Counted from the first letter of the stretch, positions 27,328 to 35,837 are shown. The stretch: DNA of 64,000 bases from an uncultured bacterium (GCA_938002255.1 CALLAL010000003.1:1-64000), one strand, 5' to 3'. Made by a program: numbers and translations. Notes: generated by a model from the sequence alone, not told the origin.

Positions 27328-27495
27328 TTACTTCTTGGGTTTCATCTGTTTTTCACAGCAGATGATATCACAGGTATCCACACACCCGCAGACTTCATCA
27401 ACAGAAACCACTAGCCCACATACCGTACATTGGTAGGAGGTGCCCTTTTTGACACCCTTCTTTGAAACTTTTTTTGCTACTTTCTTTTCTGCCAT
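27328..27495 (-). CDS. Small Cys-rich putative metal-binding protein (55 aa)
   Basis: The translation starts MAEKKVAKKVSKK: a lysine-rich head, then seven cysteines in the last 33 residues (CTVCG, CGC, a single C and ICC), ending KPKK. This is typical of small zinc-ribbon or metallothionein-like proteins. The ATG at 27493-27495 has a strong AAGGAGG site 8 bases upstream, which makes the frame convincing despite its size. It lies 18 bases downstream of the DUF3108 gene. I do not know a function; the CxxC pairs suggest zinc or an iron site similar to rubredoxin half-sites. Confidence 0.78.
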   Translation of the reverse strand: MAEKKVAKKVSKKGVKKGTSYQCTVCGLVVSVDEVCGCVDTCDIICCEKQMKPKK

Positions 27496-27513
27496 CTCGT
27501 TCTCCTCCTTTTT

Positions 27514-28320
27514 TTATATTGAACCCTCCTGAATTCCTTCCAATTCAAATTTCACCACACCTGTTGGAAGATCCAGCTCCATAGAGATCGGAATCCTATC
27601 TCGGTTTGCAGAATACCAGATGCGAATCGTCCCCTCTTTGTCTCCAAAACTGGAAAAAACGGTTTTTGATTCAAGACAGACCGCCTCAAGGGTCCCCAAA
27701 AATGGTGAAGCCACCTTAACACGATGTGATTGGAAAACCATCTGCCGAAACTTCACCCCATCAAAAATGGACATATGAATCTCTTGTTCTACTGGGAGGC
27801 TTTCTTTCAAATGATATCTGGCGAATAGAGCGAGCGGGTCAAGGGCCAGGGCTGGGAAAACAAATTCTTTCTTCCCACCCTCTCCGTCCTTTTCCACCAT
27901 CGCTTTAGGAGATCTGGAATCAAAGGTGATGGTCTGGATATATTTTTTTTTCTTGATGAAAAGACCTTCCTGGTCAATCCGTTTGACATACTGGAGCGGA
28001 CCGAAGGGGTCTTTCTCAATCACCGAGGTAAACCGATTATTCATCCGAAACATAAATTCTGGAAGTTGATGAGAAACCACTTGAGCATCAACTCGATAGA
28101 GTTTATTCTCTCCATTCACTGCTCCGTTTCCAATTCGAATGGTCGCTTTGAGAATGGGAATACCTAACTTTTTGGCTGTGTAATAAAAAGTTTTCGTTGG
28201 GGGATGATCCAGATTATAAAACTCTTCTGGGTTGGCTTCATTGACTTTCAATCCAAAGCTCAGAAGAAGCCCTATCACTACCCCGATATTTCTGATCGCT
28301 TTTTGATGTCGATGCTTCAT
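27514..28320 (-). CDS. DUF3108 domain exported protein
   Basis: About 268 residues from ATG 28318-28320, which begins a basic N terminus and hydrophobic signal (VVIGLLLSFGL). A TTG/ATG pair 30-33 bases upstream is an alternative. The body (FYYTAKKLGIPILKATIRI, FDSRSPKAMVEKDGEGG) matches DUF3108, a periplasmic beta-barrel-like fold of unknown function. The family is common in Desulfobacterota and is sometimes linked to envelope lipid or polysaccharide genes. Followed by the Cys-rich small gene. Confidence 0.8.
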   Translation of the reverse strand: MKHRHQKAIRNIGVVIGLLLSFGLKVNEANPEEFYNLDHPPTKTFYYTAKKLGIPILKATIRIGNGAVNGENKLYRVDAQVVSHQLPEFMFRMNNRFTSVIEKDPFGPLQYVKRIDQEGLFIKKKKYIQTITFDSRSPKAMVEKDGEGGKKEFVFPALALDPLALFARYHLKESLPVEQEIHMSIFDGVKFRQMVFQSHRVKVASPFLGTLEAVCLESKTVFSSFGDKEGTIRIWYSANRDRIPISMELDLPTGVVKFELEGIQEGSI

Positions 28321-28388
28321 TGTCAAACGTCTAAAATTATAATTAACCATCAAATGGCCAATTTGTCCAGAAAATTTTTCCTGAGCCA

Positions 28389-28613
28389 GTAACCCCTCAG
28401 TTAAAGAAATAAAAAAGGGTTGGGAGGTTGCTTCGGAAAAACCTTGAAGCGAAACCTCTGTTCGTCAAACGACCCAATCTGATTTAAAAAAATCCGATTC
28501 AAAGGGCATGAGGGCCCCGATGGGGGTAACCTTTTATAACCGCTATTCAAGGTTTTGGAGGAGGAACGTTCCAACCCTTTTAAACCGAAAACACCCCATC
28601 ACTGACGGGTTAC
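28389..28613. repeat. Dispersed nested-palindrome repeat, long form, copy A
   Basis: Outer arms GTAACCCCTCAG (28389-28400) and ACTGACGGGTTAC (28601-28613) are inverted. Next come AAAAAAGGGTTGGGAGGTT (28411-28429) against AACGTTCCAACCCTTTT (28565-28581), then AAAACCTTGAA (28438-28448) against its perfect complement (28546-28556). The 225-bp unit can fold into one long interrupted stem. It is clearly related to 36669-36889 and, by its ends, to 28622-28715 and 51380-51480. No reading frame is conserved inside it. Confidence 0.85.
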
Positions 28614-28621
28614 CTGAGCCA

Positions 28622-28715
28622 GTCATCCCTTAGTTAAAGTGAAAAGGTTTGGGAGAGGAAACTGCCCAACCCTTTTAAAATCCATAATACCCCATACCCC
28701 ATCCCTGAGGCATAA
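28622..28715. repeat. Dispersed palindromic repeat, short form, copy A2 in tandem
   Basis: The same end motifs without the interior: GTCATCCCTTAG at the left, CCCTGAGGCATAAC at the right, and a central hairpin of GAAAAGGTTTGGGAG with CTGCCCAACCCTTTT around AGGAAA. It follows copy A directly; both are preceded by CTGAGCCAGT, so the two units form a tandem. The remaining bases of the gap to nrdJ (28716-28823) show no structure. Confidence 0.75.
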
Positions 28716-28823
28716 CCTAAAGCACTTATAGGGTTCCCCTGTTTCGATTACAGGGAAAATCGTAAAAGATAGAATCAGGAATGAACAAAAGAGGGAAGGA
28801 GGAGCAGAAACATCTTGGGAGGT

Positions 28824-31115
28824 TTATCCACAATCTGAGTATCCACAAAAACACTTCATACAGCCCTCTTCGAAGAGAAGAGGCCCTCCACACTCCGGGC
28901 AAGCCCCTCTGAAAAAAACACCACTCATCGTTTGTTTGGGCTCTTTTTTCTCTTGTTCTGGAGTTATCCCAACGATCGGACGATCGGGAGAAATAGGTTT
29001 CTCAAAAAGATTCCCCTGTCGAACTTTTTTCCTCTGAAGATGCCACTCGATGGCTTTGGCTACCGCATCCGCACACGACAAGACTTTTCCATTCTGATAC
29101 CAAACCGGCATATGACAACTGATCCCCTTTAGCTGTCTGATGACATCTTCTGGTTCGATGTTCGATCGAAATGCAAGGGAGACAAGCCGACCAAGGGCTT
29201 CTGATTGGGAAGCCGCACATCCTCCCGCTTTTCCTATTTGATTGAAGATTTCGAAGAGTTGTCCGTCTTCATCTTCATTGATCGTCACATAGAGATTGCC
29301 GCAACCCGTACGGATCTTCCAAGTAGATCCATGGATCACATCCCGGCGAGCCCTTGGCTTTCGATCGAGGGTCGGAAATTCCTGTCGAACCCCTGCTTGA
29401 TCATTCTCCGTCCCAGCTAACCCTTTATAAAGAACCTGTTTTTCTCTACTCCTGTCTCGGTAGATCGTCACGCCTTTACATCCCAGGCGATAGGCAAGCT
29501 CATAGACTTTTGCAACATCTTCAACCGTGGCCTCGTGCGGGAAGTTGACTGTCTTGGATACCGCATTGTCCGTAAATTTCTGAAAGGCAGCTTGCATCCG
29601 GATATGGTCCTCAGGCGAAATATCATGGGCTGTTACAAAAAGCCGTTTGATGTTCTCAGAGATTCCCGGAAGATCATTAAGGTGGCCAATTTGAGCAATC
29701 TTTCTCATGAGCTCTTCGGAATAAAACCCCTCTCTCTTGGCAATGGCTTCAAAGAAAGGATTCATCTCAAGGAGTTCCTTTCCATCCAGGACATGACGCA
29801 CAAAAGCAAGGGCAAAGAGAGGTTCAATCCCAGACGAGGTGCCTGCAATGATGGAGAGTGTTCCGGTGGGAGCAATTGTTGTAACCGTTGCATTCCTCAT
29901 TGTATCCCATCTGGCTTTGAGGATACTCTTCTCGAAATTGGGGAAGGACCCTCTCTTTAACGCTAGTGCTCGAGAGGCTTTTCTCCCTCGCTCCTGGATG
30001 AAGGCCATCACCTTCTCCCCGGTTTCAAAGGCTTTCGGATGATCATAGGGAATCCCCAACTGGATTAAAAGGTCGGCAAATCCCATCACGCCAAGGCCGA
30101 TCTTCCGGTTGGCTTTAGTCAAGGCTTCAATCTGAGGAAGGGTGTAACGATTCATATCAATCACATTATCTAAAAAATGGACAGCCCTCTCCGTCACCAG
30201 ACCTAACTTCTCCCAATCGATCTCGTCATGCTTGACCATGTGGGAAAGATTGATCGATCCGAGATTGCAGGATTCATAGGGAAGCAATGGCTGCTCACCA
30301 CAGGGATTGGTGCTTTCGATCTCGCCCACCTGGGGAGTGGGATTATCTTTGTTAATCCGATCGATGAAGATGATCCCTGGATCACCATTTTTCCAGGCGT
30401 AATAGACCATCTTCTCAAAGACCTCTTTTGCATTGAGATAACGAACGATCTCTTTCGTCCGAGGGTTTCGGAGGGGATATTTCTCTCCCTTTTCAACAGC
30501 CTCCATAAATTCGTTCGTAGCCGCTACGGAGATATTGAAATTGTTAAAACGATGATCCTCATCCTTGCAGGTAATAAAATCAAGGATATCTGGGTGATCC
30601 ACCCTCAGGATCCCCATATTGGCTCCTCTTCGTGTCCCGCCTTGTTTAATGGCTTCTGTGGCATTATCGAAGACACTCATGAAGGAGACCGGACCGCTTG
30701 AAACTCCTTTGGTCGAACCTACGACATCATTCTTCGGTCTAAGTCTGGAAAAAGAAAAACCCGTTCCCCCACCGCTCTTCTGAATCAGGGCCATCTGTTT
30801 CACTGCATCGAAGATCTCTTCCATGGAATCTCCGACTGGAAGGACAAAACAGGCTGAGAGTTGCTGAAGTTCTCTCCCAGCATTCATCAGGGTGGGTGAG
30901 TTGGGAAGGAAATCGAGGGAGGCCATCAGTTCGTAGAACTCCGCCTCCACAGCAGAAAGATCAACGGAAGGATTATAGAATTGTTCTGCCTGAGCAATAT
31001 TACGGGCAACCCTTTTAAAAAGATCTTCAGGTGTTTCAATCACATTCCCCTGAAGATCCTTCTGGAGATATCGTTTCTCAAGCACAGCCATGGCATTGGG
31101 TGTTAGATGAATCAC
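28824..31115 (-). CDS. nrdJ: Adenosylcobalamin-dependent ribonucleotide reductase (class II)
   Basis: About 763 residues. I chose GTG 31113-31115, 8 bases after AGGGGAG. The frame remains open to GTG 31160, but that start has no ribosome site and lies inside a putative NrdR box. The reductase barrel shows NSPTLMNAGR, IQKSGGGTGFSFSRLRP and the active-site segment NPCGEQPLLPYESCNLGSINL with its thiyl-radical cysteine. A TSCPD domain (GCGNLYVTINED) and a cysteine-rich tail (CPECGG, CMKCFCGYSDC) complete it. It makes deoxynucleotides with coenzyme B12, independent of oxygen. Confidence 0.96.
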   Translation of the reverse strand: MIHLTPNAMAVLEKRYLQKDLQGNVIETPEDLFKRVARNIAQAEQFYNPSVDLSAVEAEFYELMASLDFLPNSPTLMNAGRELQQLSACFVLPVGDSMEEIFDAVKQMALIQKSGGGTGFSFSRLRPKNDVVGSTKGVSSGPVSFMSVFDNATEAIKQGGTRRGANMGILRVDHPDILDFITCKDEDHRFNNFNISVAATNEFMEAVEKGEKYPLRNPRTKEIVRYLNAKEVFEKMVYYAWKNGDPGIIFIDRINKDNPTPQVGEIESTNPCGEQPLLPYESCNLGSINLSHMVKHDEIDWEKLGLVTERAVHFLDNVIDMNRYTLPQIEALTKANRKIGLGVMGFADLLIQLGIPYDHPKAFETGEKVMAFIQERGRKASRALALKRGSFPNFEKSILKARWDTMRNATVTTIAPTGTLSIIAGTSSGIEPLFALAFVRHVLDGKELLEMNPFFEAIAKREGFYSEELMRKIAQIGHLNDLPGISENIKRLFVTAHDISPEDHIRMQAAFQKFTDNAVSKTVNFPHEATVEDVAKVYELAYRLGCKGVTIYRDRSREKQVLYKGLAGTENDQAGVRQEFPTLDRKPRARRDVIHGSTWKIRTGCGNLYVTINEDEDGQLFEIFNQIGKAGGCAASQSEALGRLVSLAFRSNIEPEDVIRQLKGISCHMPVWYQNGKVLSCADAVAKAIEWHLQRKKVRQGNLFEKPISPDRPIVGITPEQEKKEPKQTMSGVFFRGACPECGGPLLFEEGCMKCFCGYSDCG

Positions 31116-31156
31116 TTTAGGATCTCCCCTCTTGGCCTCATGGGTAAAGCTAAAAA

Positions 31157-31203
31157 ACACAAGATCTATGGACCAGATAAAAAGTTAACACAATATTTTG
31201 TAC
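31157..31203 (-). promoter_or_regulatory. Tandem NrdR boxes upstream of nrdJ
   Basis: ACACAATATTTTGTAC (31188-31203) agrees with the NrdR consensus acaCwAtATaTwGtgt at about 13 of 16 positions. ACACAAGATCTATGGA (31157-31172) agrees at about 11. Their starts are 31 bp apart, the three-helical-turn spacing known for paired NrdR sites. TTGACA (minus strand, 31204-31209) lies directly upstream of box 1, so repressor binding would cover the promoter. Motif and spacing are seen; NrdR itself is not in the window. Confidence 0.68.
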
Positions 31204-31300
31204 TGTCAAGCAAAATTTATAGGATTCTGTAACCCTTTGGAAGTTGTGGAAAAAACTGGTTTAAGAATCAACTTGTGTCTTGCTTTTGAAAAAGCGATTC

Positions 31301-31327
31301 TTGACAAAATAGGCTTTCTCATATAAT
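31301..31327 (+). promoter_or_regulatory. Putative promoter of the MBL hydrolase-cyclase pair
   Basis: TTGACA (31301-31306) and TATAAT (31322-31327) with a slightly short 15-base spacer, about 80 bases upstream of the ATG at 31405. Both hexamers are perfect. Confidence 0.5.
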
Positions 31328-31404
31328 CTCAGCTCCGTATCATAAGCCAATCCTCGCAATGATGAACCCTGTTTGACTTCTCCACAATGGGGCCATAAAG
31401 AGAG

Positions 31405-32373
31405 ATGATTTCAACATTTTTTAATAAAATTTACAAAATCGAACTCCCTATCCCGTTTCCGTTAAAAACCACCAATGTCTTTCTAATCGATGAGCCGCCA
31501 AGAACCCTCATCGATACAGGGATTAAGACTGATGCCTCTTTCGAAACGCTGGAAAAGAATCTCAAAAGCTTGGGACGATCTTTTGCATCGATTGAACGAA
31601 TCCTGATTACCCATGGCCATATTGATCATTACGGATTGGCAAAAAAAATTTCTACCCTTTCTGGAGCTTCCCTCTATATTCATCCCAAAGAGTATGGAAG
31701 AATTCGCTCTTTGATTCACTCCTTCGGTCCTCTAAAGACAATTCTTCTGAGAAATGGGGTCCCAGAAAATTTAGTCCACCAGGCCATCCGGTTTATCGAA
31801 TCCGCTCAAAAGATGGCCGACCCCCTGGACGAAGCCTTCTTCTTAGAAGACGGAGATTTCATCCCTTTTGATTCAATGACCTTGAAAACCATTCACTGCC
31901 CTGGCCACAGTTCTGGATTGATCTGCTTCTTCTGGCAGGAACAGAAAACCCTCTTCACAGGCGATCATCTCTTAAAAGAGATTTCCCCAAATCCAGTATT
32001 AAATGTTCCTGAAAGTCGGTCTCCGCTTCGCTATCCGGGCCTGAAGGAATATCTCTCCTCTTTAAAAAAGGTTGCAGATCTGGAGGTAAGCCTCCTCCTT
32101 CCTGGTCATGGAGAAGTGATAGACGATCCCAAAGGATTGATCCAACAAATGATCCAACATCATCAACAACGAATGGATCAAATTCTGTCCCTACTTGGCC
32201 TGGAAGGAAAGACACCTTATGAAATCGCCTTGGATCTCTTTCCGGGGGTCCCTCCTTTCGAGATCTTCCTCGGCATCTCTGAAGTCTTAGCCCATTTGGA
32301 GATTTTAAAGGAAGAGGGAAAGGTTCACGTCAAGGAAAAGGATGAAAAAAATTATTACGTATTGAACCATTAA
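31405..32373 (+). CDS. MBL-fold metallo-hydrolase
   Basis: 322 residues. The metallo-beta-lactamase fold metal site THGHIDHYG (HxHxDH) is near residue 70, CPGHSSG near 168 and a late GHG at about 232, giving a two-metal centre. The C-terminal winged-helix-like region (about 250-320) is typical of the GloB-type/LACTB2-like branch, which acts on thioesters or RNA-like substrates. Cytoplasmic. It ends 6 bases before the cyclase gene, so the two are cotranscribed. The substrate cannot be told from sequence. Confidence 0.88.
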   Translation: MISTFFNKIYKIELPIPFPLKTTNVFLIDEPPRTLIDTGIKTDASFETLEKNLKSLGRSFASIERILITHGHIDHYGLAKKISTLSGASLYIHPKEYGRIRSLIHSFGPLKTILLRNGVPENLVHQAIRFIESAQKMADPLDEAFFLEDGDFIPFDSMTLKTIHCPGHSSGLICFFWQEQKTLFTGDHLLKEISPNPVLNVPESRSPLRYPGLKEYLSSLKKVADLEVSLLLPGHGEVIDDPKGLIQQMIQHHQQRMDQILSLLGLEGKTPYEIALDLFPGVPPFEIFLGISEVLAHLEILKEEGKVHVKEKDEKNYYVLNH

Positions 32374-32379
32374 GCGTCA

Positions 32380-33768
32380 ATGATTCGATTTCCTCACATG
32401 CTCCCCCATACCCTTCCCCATTACAGTGTTGGGCCTTTTGTGGGTTTGATTGCTAATATGATTATGGCCATCCTCTGCCTAGTCGTCATGGCTCTCTACT
32501 CACATTACCGACCTTTGAGGAGTCTCTTCCTCTTCTACTTCCTTTCGGCTTCCCTGTTTCTCGGTTGGACGATCTATGGGTTTCAGAACTCTCCCGAATC
32601 CATCCTGTTAGGGTACCGAATCGATCTGGCGGCTTTGGCGCTTCTGCCAGCAAGCTGGGCCGGGTTTACCTCCTCTCTCGCTGACATGAAGTTGAACCGA
32701 TTCTCCAGAGTCTTGATGGGAGTAAGCCTCATCCTATGTTTACTGGCATTGTTCGGGAAAGGAACGCTCTTTCTAAGTCTTCCATTACAACCTCATGAAG
32801 TGACCCACGAGATCCTGAGGCCCCAATCCAGGCTACTCAGACCGCTGATTCATTTTTTTGCTCTAACCATGGGGCTCTATTATGTGGTAACCACATCGAA
32901 GGCATTGCTAAAGAAAGAGGGGCCCCCTTATCTTCTTCCATTTCTGGTGGGAATGATCCTCTGGTTGTTAGGAGGGGGGCATGACGCCTTACGCTCTTAT
33001 GGCATCTCCATGGTATTCCAAGGGCAGATCCTCTGGTTTACCTCGATCTGGCTCTCTATCTTTCTCACCCTTGCCGTTGCACTCCACTTTCGTTCTCTGG
33101 GCCTGGCCATCCGGGAGGCCCGGGATGTGTTTGAGAAGTTCGTTCCTCCGGCTTATCTTCGCCGGATTGCGTCTCGCGGTCTAGGATCGATTCGTTTAGG
33201 AGAGGCAGATCAACAGTGGGTTTCCATTCTCTGTTGTGACATCCGTGGCTTTACAACCCTTTCGGAACGGTTACCTCCGGTCCAATTAATCGCTCTTGTC
33301 AATCAGCTCTACGATGAAATGGTTCATCGAATCAATGCTAAACAGGGAGTCATTGACAAATTCCTTGGGGATGCGGTCCTATGTATCTTCGAAGGGGATC
33401 ATTCCACCCTTCGAGCTGTAGATTGCGGGGTGGAGATCTTGACAGCGGTCAACCATTTCAATCAAAGAAACCTCTTTATAAGGGATCAGTCCATTCAGAT
33501 CAGTATCGGTGTACACTTCGGCCAAGTTATTTTAGGCACGATCGGATCCCCTGAGCGAATGGACTCCACGGTTCTGGGACTCACCGTCAACCTGGCAAAG
33601 CGCCTGGAAGAATTAACAAGGACTCTGAATGTTTCCATGCTCATTTCCAAGGAAGTGGCCGTCCAGTTACCCGAGGAGTACCTCCATCGATTGCGTCCTA
33701 TGGGAAAGGTAACTGTAAAGGGCCATTCCACTCCCCTTACCGTTTACGAGGTGATAGGGAGTCAATAG
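32380..33768 (+). CDS. Membrane class III adenylate/guanylate cyclase
   Basis: 462 residues. The first 225 form about seven membrane helices, like a 7TM sensory region. The C-terminal cyclase domain (about 280-455) keeps the metal aspartates in CDIRGFT and KFLGDAV, the substrate lysine in KFLGD, and the transition-state residues in VNLAKRLEE, so it should be active. It would make cAMP or cGMP in response to a membrane signal; the base-selecting lysine/aspartate pair suggests ATP, but this is not certain. A GTG or ATG further inside is not needed; the gene starts 6 bases after the hydrolase. Confidence 0.9.
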   Translation: MIRFPHMLPHTLPHYSVGPFVGLIANMIMAILCLVVMALYSHYRPLRSLFLFYFLSASLFLGWTIYGFQNSPESILLGYRIDLAALALLPASWAGFTSSLADMKLNRFSRVLMGVSLILCLLALFGKGTLFLSLPLQPHEVTHEILRPQSRLLRPLIHFFALTMGLYYVVTTSKALLKKEGPPYLLPFLVGMILWLLGGGHDALRSYGISMVFQGQILWFTSIWLSIFLTLAVALHFRSLGLAIREARDVFEKFVPPAYLRRIASRGLGSIRLGEADQQWVSILCCDIRGFTTLSERLPPVQLIALVNQLYDEMVHRINAKQGVIDKFLGDAVLCIFEGDHSTLRAVDCGVEILTAVNHFNQRNLFIRDQSIQISIGVHFGQVILGTIGSPERMDSTVLGLTVNLAKRLEELTRTLNVSMLISKEVAVQLPEEYLHRLRPMGKVTVKGHSTPLTVYEVIGSQ

Positions 33769-33785
33769 GTTTATACCCGCCAGTA

Positions 33786-33889
33786 CAAACGGGGAAGGAC
33801 AACCGCTCTATAAGACTTCTAATCAATGGGGTTATCCTCAAAGAAGGGCGCCTCGAAGTATTTCTAAACGATTCATCCCTCCCCGTTTG
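33786..33889. repeat. Inverted repeat between convergent genes
   Basis: CAAACGGGGAAGGA (33786-33799) and TCCCTCCCCGTTTG (33876-33889) pair over 14 bases with one mismatch, with 76 bases between them. The repeat sits in the 155-bp gap between the convergent cyclase and mlaD genes. It could act as a two-way transcription barrier or be the end-repeats of a small element. Its arms differ from the dispersed repeat family elsewhere in the window. Confidence 0.55.
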
Positions 33890-33923
33890 CCTGAAAGGGA
33901 TGGTAACATTCCAGTTGAGACAA

Positions 33924-35081
33924 TCAGAACAAACTGAATTTTAAATATTTTTTGGGTCTGGTCTTGACATCTTGAAGCAATTCTTTGAATTCACTCGCCG
34001 CCCCTCTAAATTCAACCAGGGCCTCTTCTAATTCTTTCATCAACTTCTGATCTTTTAACAGGGCCCCGGCTACCCCTTCCCCCTGGTCAATTTTTTTAAG
34101 AACGGAAGAGAGGGAGAGAACAGACTGATTCAGGTTGTCATAAAGAGAGGGATCCTCAATGATCCGTTTCAGTGTTCCTGTTTTTTCATTCAATCCTCTG
34201 CTGAAGGCTTCGATATCCTGAGTAATCCTCTCGATGCTCTGGGTCAAGTGTTCGATCTTTGAAACAGCGGCTAACGTTTTATCATAGAGCGAAGGATCTT
34301 CCACCAGTTTTTTAAGCGTTCCCTGGCTTTCCCTTACCTTTCGGGTAATCTCTTCCACCGATTCATTCGTCTTTTTCGATAACTCATCAATCGAGGTCAC
34401 TGCTGAGGCCATTCTCTGGTAAAGAGTGGGATCCTCGATCAGCATGCGGAAGGTTCCCCGGGACTCCTGGATATCTTTTAAGGTGTGAGATAAGGTTTGA
34501 ACGCTTCGATTCAGGTGATCGTAGATCGAGGGGTCGGTAAGAAATTTGGCAAGCGTCCCCTCTCCCTCTTCAATCTTCAAAATGAGATTGTCCAATCGAT
34601 TGATCACCTCGCCGACCTTGGCGATAGAGATCCCCGCTGTTTCCATAATCTCTGAGATCTCGACGGCCACCGATCCCTTGATCACCTCGCCCTTTTCAAT
34701 AGGCTCTCCTTTGGGGGAGCCCGTACTCAATTCAATATATTTGTCTCCCAACAACCCCATGGTCATAATACTGGCCTGGGCATCTTTGCGGATAAAGCCC
34801 TGAACATTTTTCTTAACAGAAATGGTCACGATGGTCCCGTAGATCCGATCCAGCTGAATGTCTTTCACAGACCCAATTTCTGTCCCGTAGATCCAGACAG
34901 GCGCACCTTTTCTCAATCCCCTCACATCCTGAAACTGGATCTTCAAATCGATCTTGGGGGAGAAGACTTTTTCAATCCCTCCGGCAAAAAAGACGGCAAC
35001 CAATAGCACAAGAAGGGCAAGAGAGACCACCAGCCCCACCTTAAGTTTCGACCACCTTAATTGCTTTTTCATATCAAACAT
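33924..35081 (-). CDS. mlaD: MlaD-type MCE protein with repeated C-terminal helical motif
   Basis: 385 residues. One N-terminal membrane helix (about 15-34) is followed by an MCE domain (about 40-135) that forms the lipid-binding ring in the periplasm. After it comes a long helical region with five copies of a motif like GTLKKLVEDPSLYD, starting at residues 175, 209, 254, 302 and 336 (the last degenerate). AGGAGG lies 6 bases before the ATG. With the ATPase and permease just upstream it forms a phospholipid or hydrophobe transport system of the Mla type. MlaB and MlaC are not in the window. Confidence 0.9.
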   Translation of the reverse strand: MFDMKKQLRWSKLKVGLVVSLALLVLLVAVFFAGGIEKVFSPKIDLKIQFQDVRGLRKGAPVWIYGTEIGSVKDIQLDRIYGTIVTISVKKNVQGFIRKDAQASIMTMGLLGDKYIELSTGSPKGEPIEKGEVIKGSVAVEISEIMETAGISIAKVGEVINRLDNLILKIEEGEGTLAKFLTDPSIYDHLNRSVQTLSHTLKDIQESRGTFRMLIEDPTLYQRMASAVTSIDELSKKTNESVEEITRKVRESQGTLKKLVEDPSLYDKTLAAVSKIEHLTQSIERITQDIEAFSRGLNEKTGTLKRIIEDPSLYDNLNQSVLSLSSVLKKIDQGEGVAGALLKDQKLMKELEEALVEFRGAASEFKELLQDVKTRPKKYLKFSLF

Positions 35082-35096
35082 CTCTCTCCTCCTTGT

Positions 35097-35837
35097 TCAG
35101 CCATTCCCTTGTATGCTGAGTTCTCTTAGAAACGTCCTGATTTCAGGAATGGTCGATCGCTGCAGCTCTTCTCGATTCCCGTCAAAGAGGATTTTTCCCC
35201 CTTTTAAAAACATAAACCGACGAGCCAGTCGGAAGGCATCAAACATTTTATGGGTAACGATGATAAATCCGCTTCCCTTCTGGGAAAGGTCCAAGATCAG
35301 CCTGCAGATGACATCCGCACTCACAGGATCAAGACCGGTGGTGGGTTCGTCATAGAGAAACATCCTGGGCTCAAAGGCTGCTACGGACCGCATGATGGCC
35401 ACCCTCCGATGCATTCCACCGCTGAGCTCTTCCGGCATTTGATGAATCGCCTCTTCCAATCCCACCCTTCTTAGGAGCTCCCTCACCTTCTGATCAATCT
35501 CTTCTTCTGTCATGTGGGTATATTCCCTCAGGGGGAAAGCGACATTCTCCTTCACGCTTAAAGAGTCAAAAAGAGCACCTTCCTGAAAGACCATACTGAA
35601 TTTGATTCGAACCTCCCGAAGCTCTTCTTCAGTTTTTTTGTTGATCTCTTCTCCATCAATCCGAATTCGCCCAGAGTCTGGCCTCAGGAGTCCGACAATC
35701 AGTTTAAGGATGGTGGTCTTCCCATCTCCGCTTCCTCCTAAGATGGCCACCCTCTCGTTTTCTTGGACAGAGAAACTCAGATCATTAAGGATCGGCCGCT
35801 GGCCATAAGAAAAAGAGACCTTTTCAAATTCAATCAT
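35097..35837 (-). CDS. mlaF: Mla-type ABC transporter ATPase
   Basis: 246 residues. Walker A GGSGDGKTT (an aspartate in place of the usual glycine-rich serine position), Q-loop FQEGALFD, signature LSGGMHRR and Walker B MFLYDEPTTGLDP are all visible. It drives MlaE-mediated lipid movement across the inner membrane. It overlaps mlaE by four bases and precedes mlaD by 15, so the order is mlaE-mlaF-mlaD. Confidence 0.93.
   Translation of the reverse strand: MIEFEKVSFSYGQRPILNDLSFSVQENERVAILGGSGDGKTTILKLIVGLLRPDSGRIRIDGEEINKKTEEELREVRIKFSMVFQEGALFDSLSVKENVAFPLREYTHMTEEEIDQKVRELLRRVGLEEAIHQMPEELSGGMHRRVAIMRSVAAFEPRMFLYDEPTTGLDPVSADVICRLILDLSQKGSGFIIVTHKMFDAFRLARRFMFLKGGKILFDGNREELQRSTIPEIRTFLRELSIQGNG

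Noticed and set aside
28389-28715. Repeats in the 28.4-28.7 kb gap read as a CRISPR array
   Set aside because: Units are of unequal length, palindromic, found at three loci and without regular spacers; no cas genes are present.
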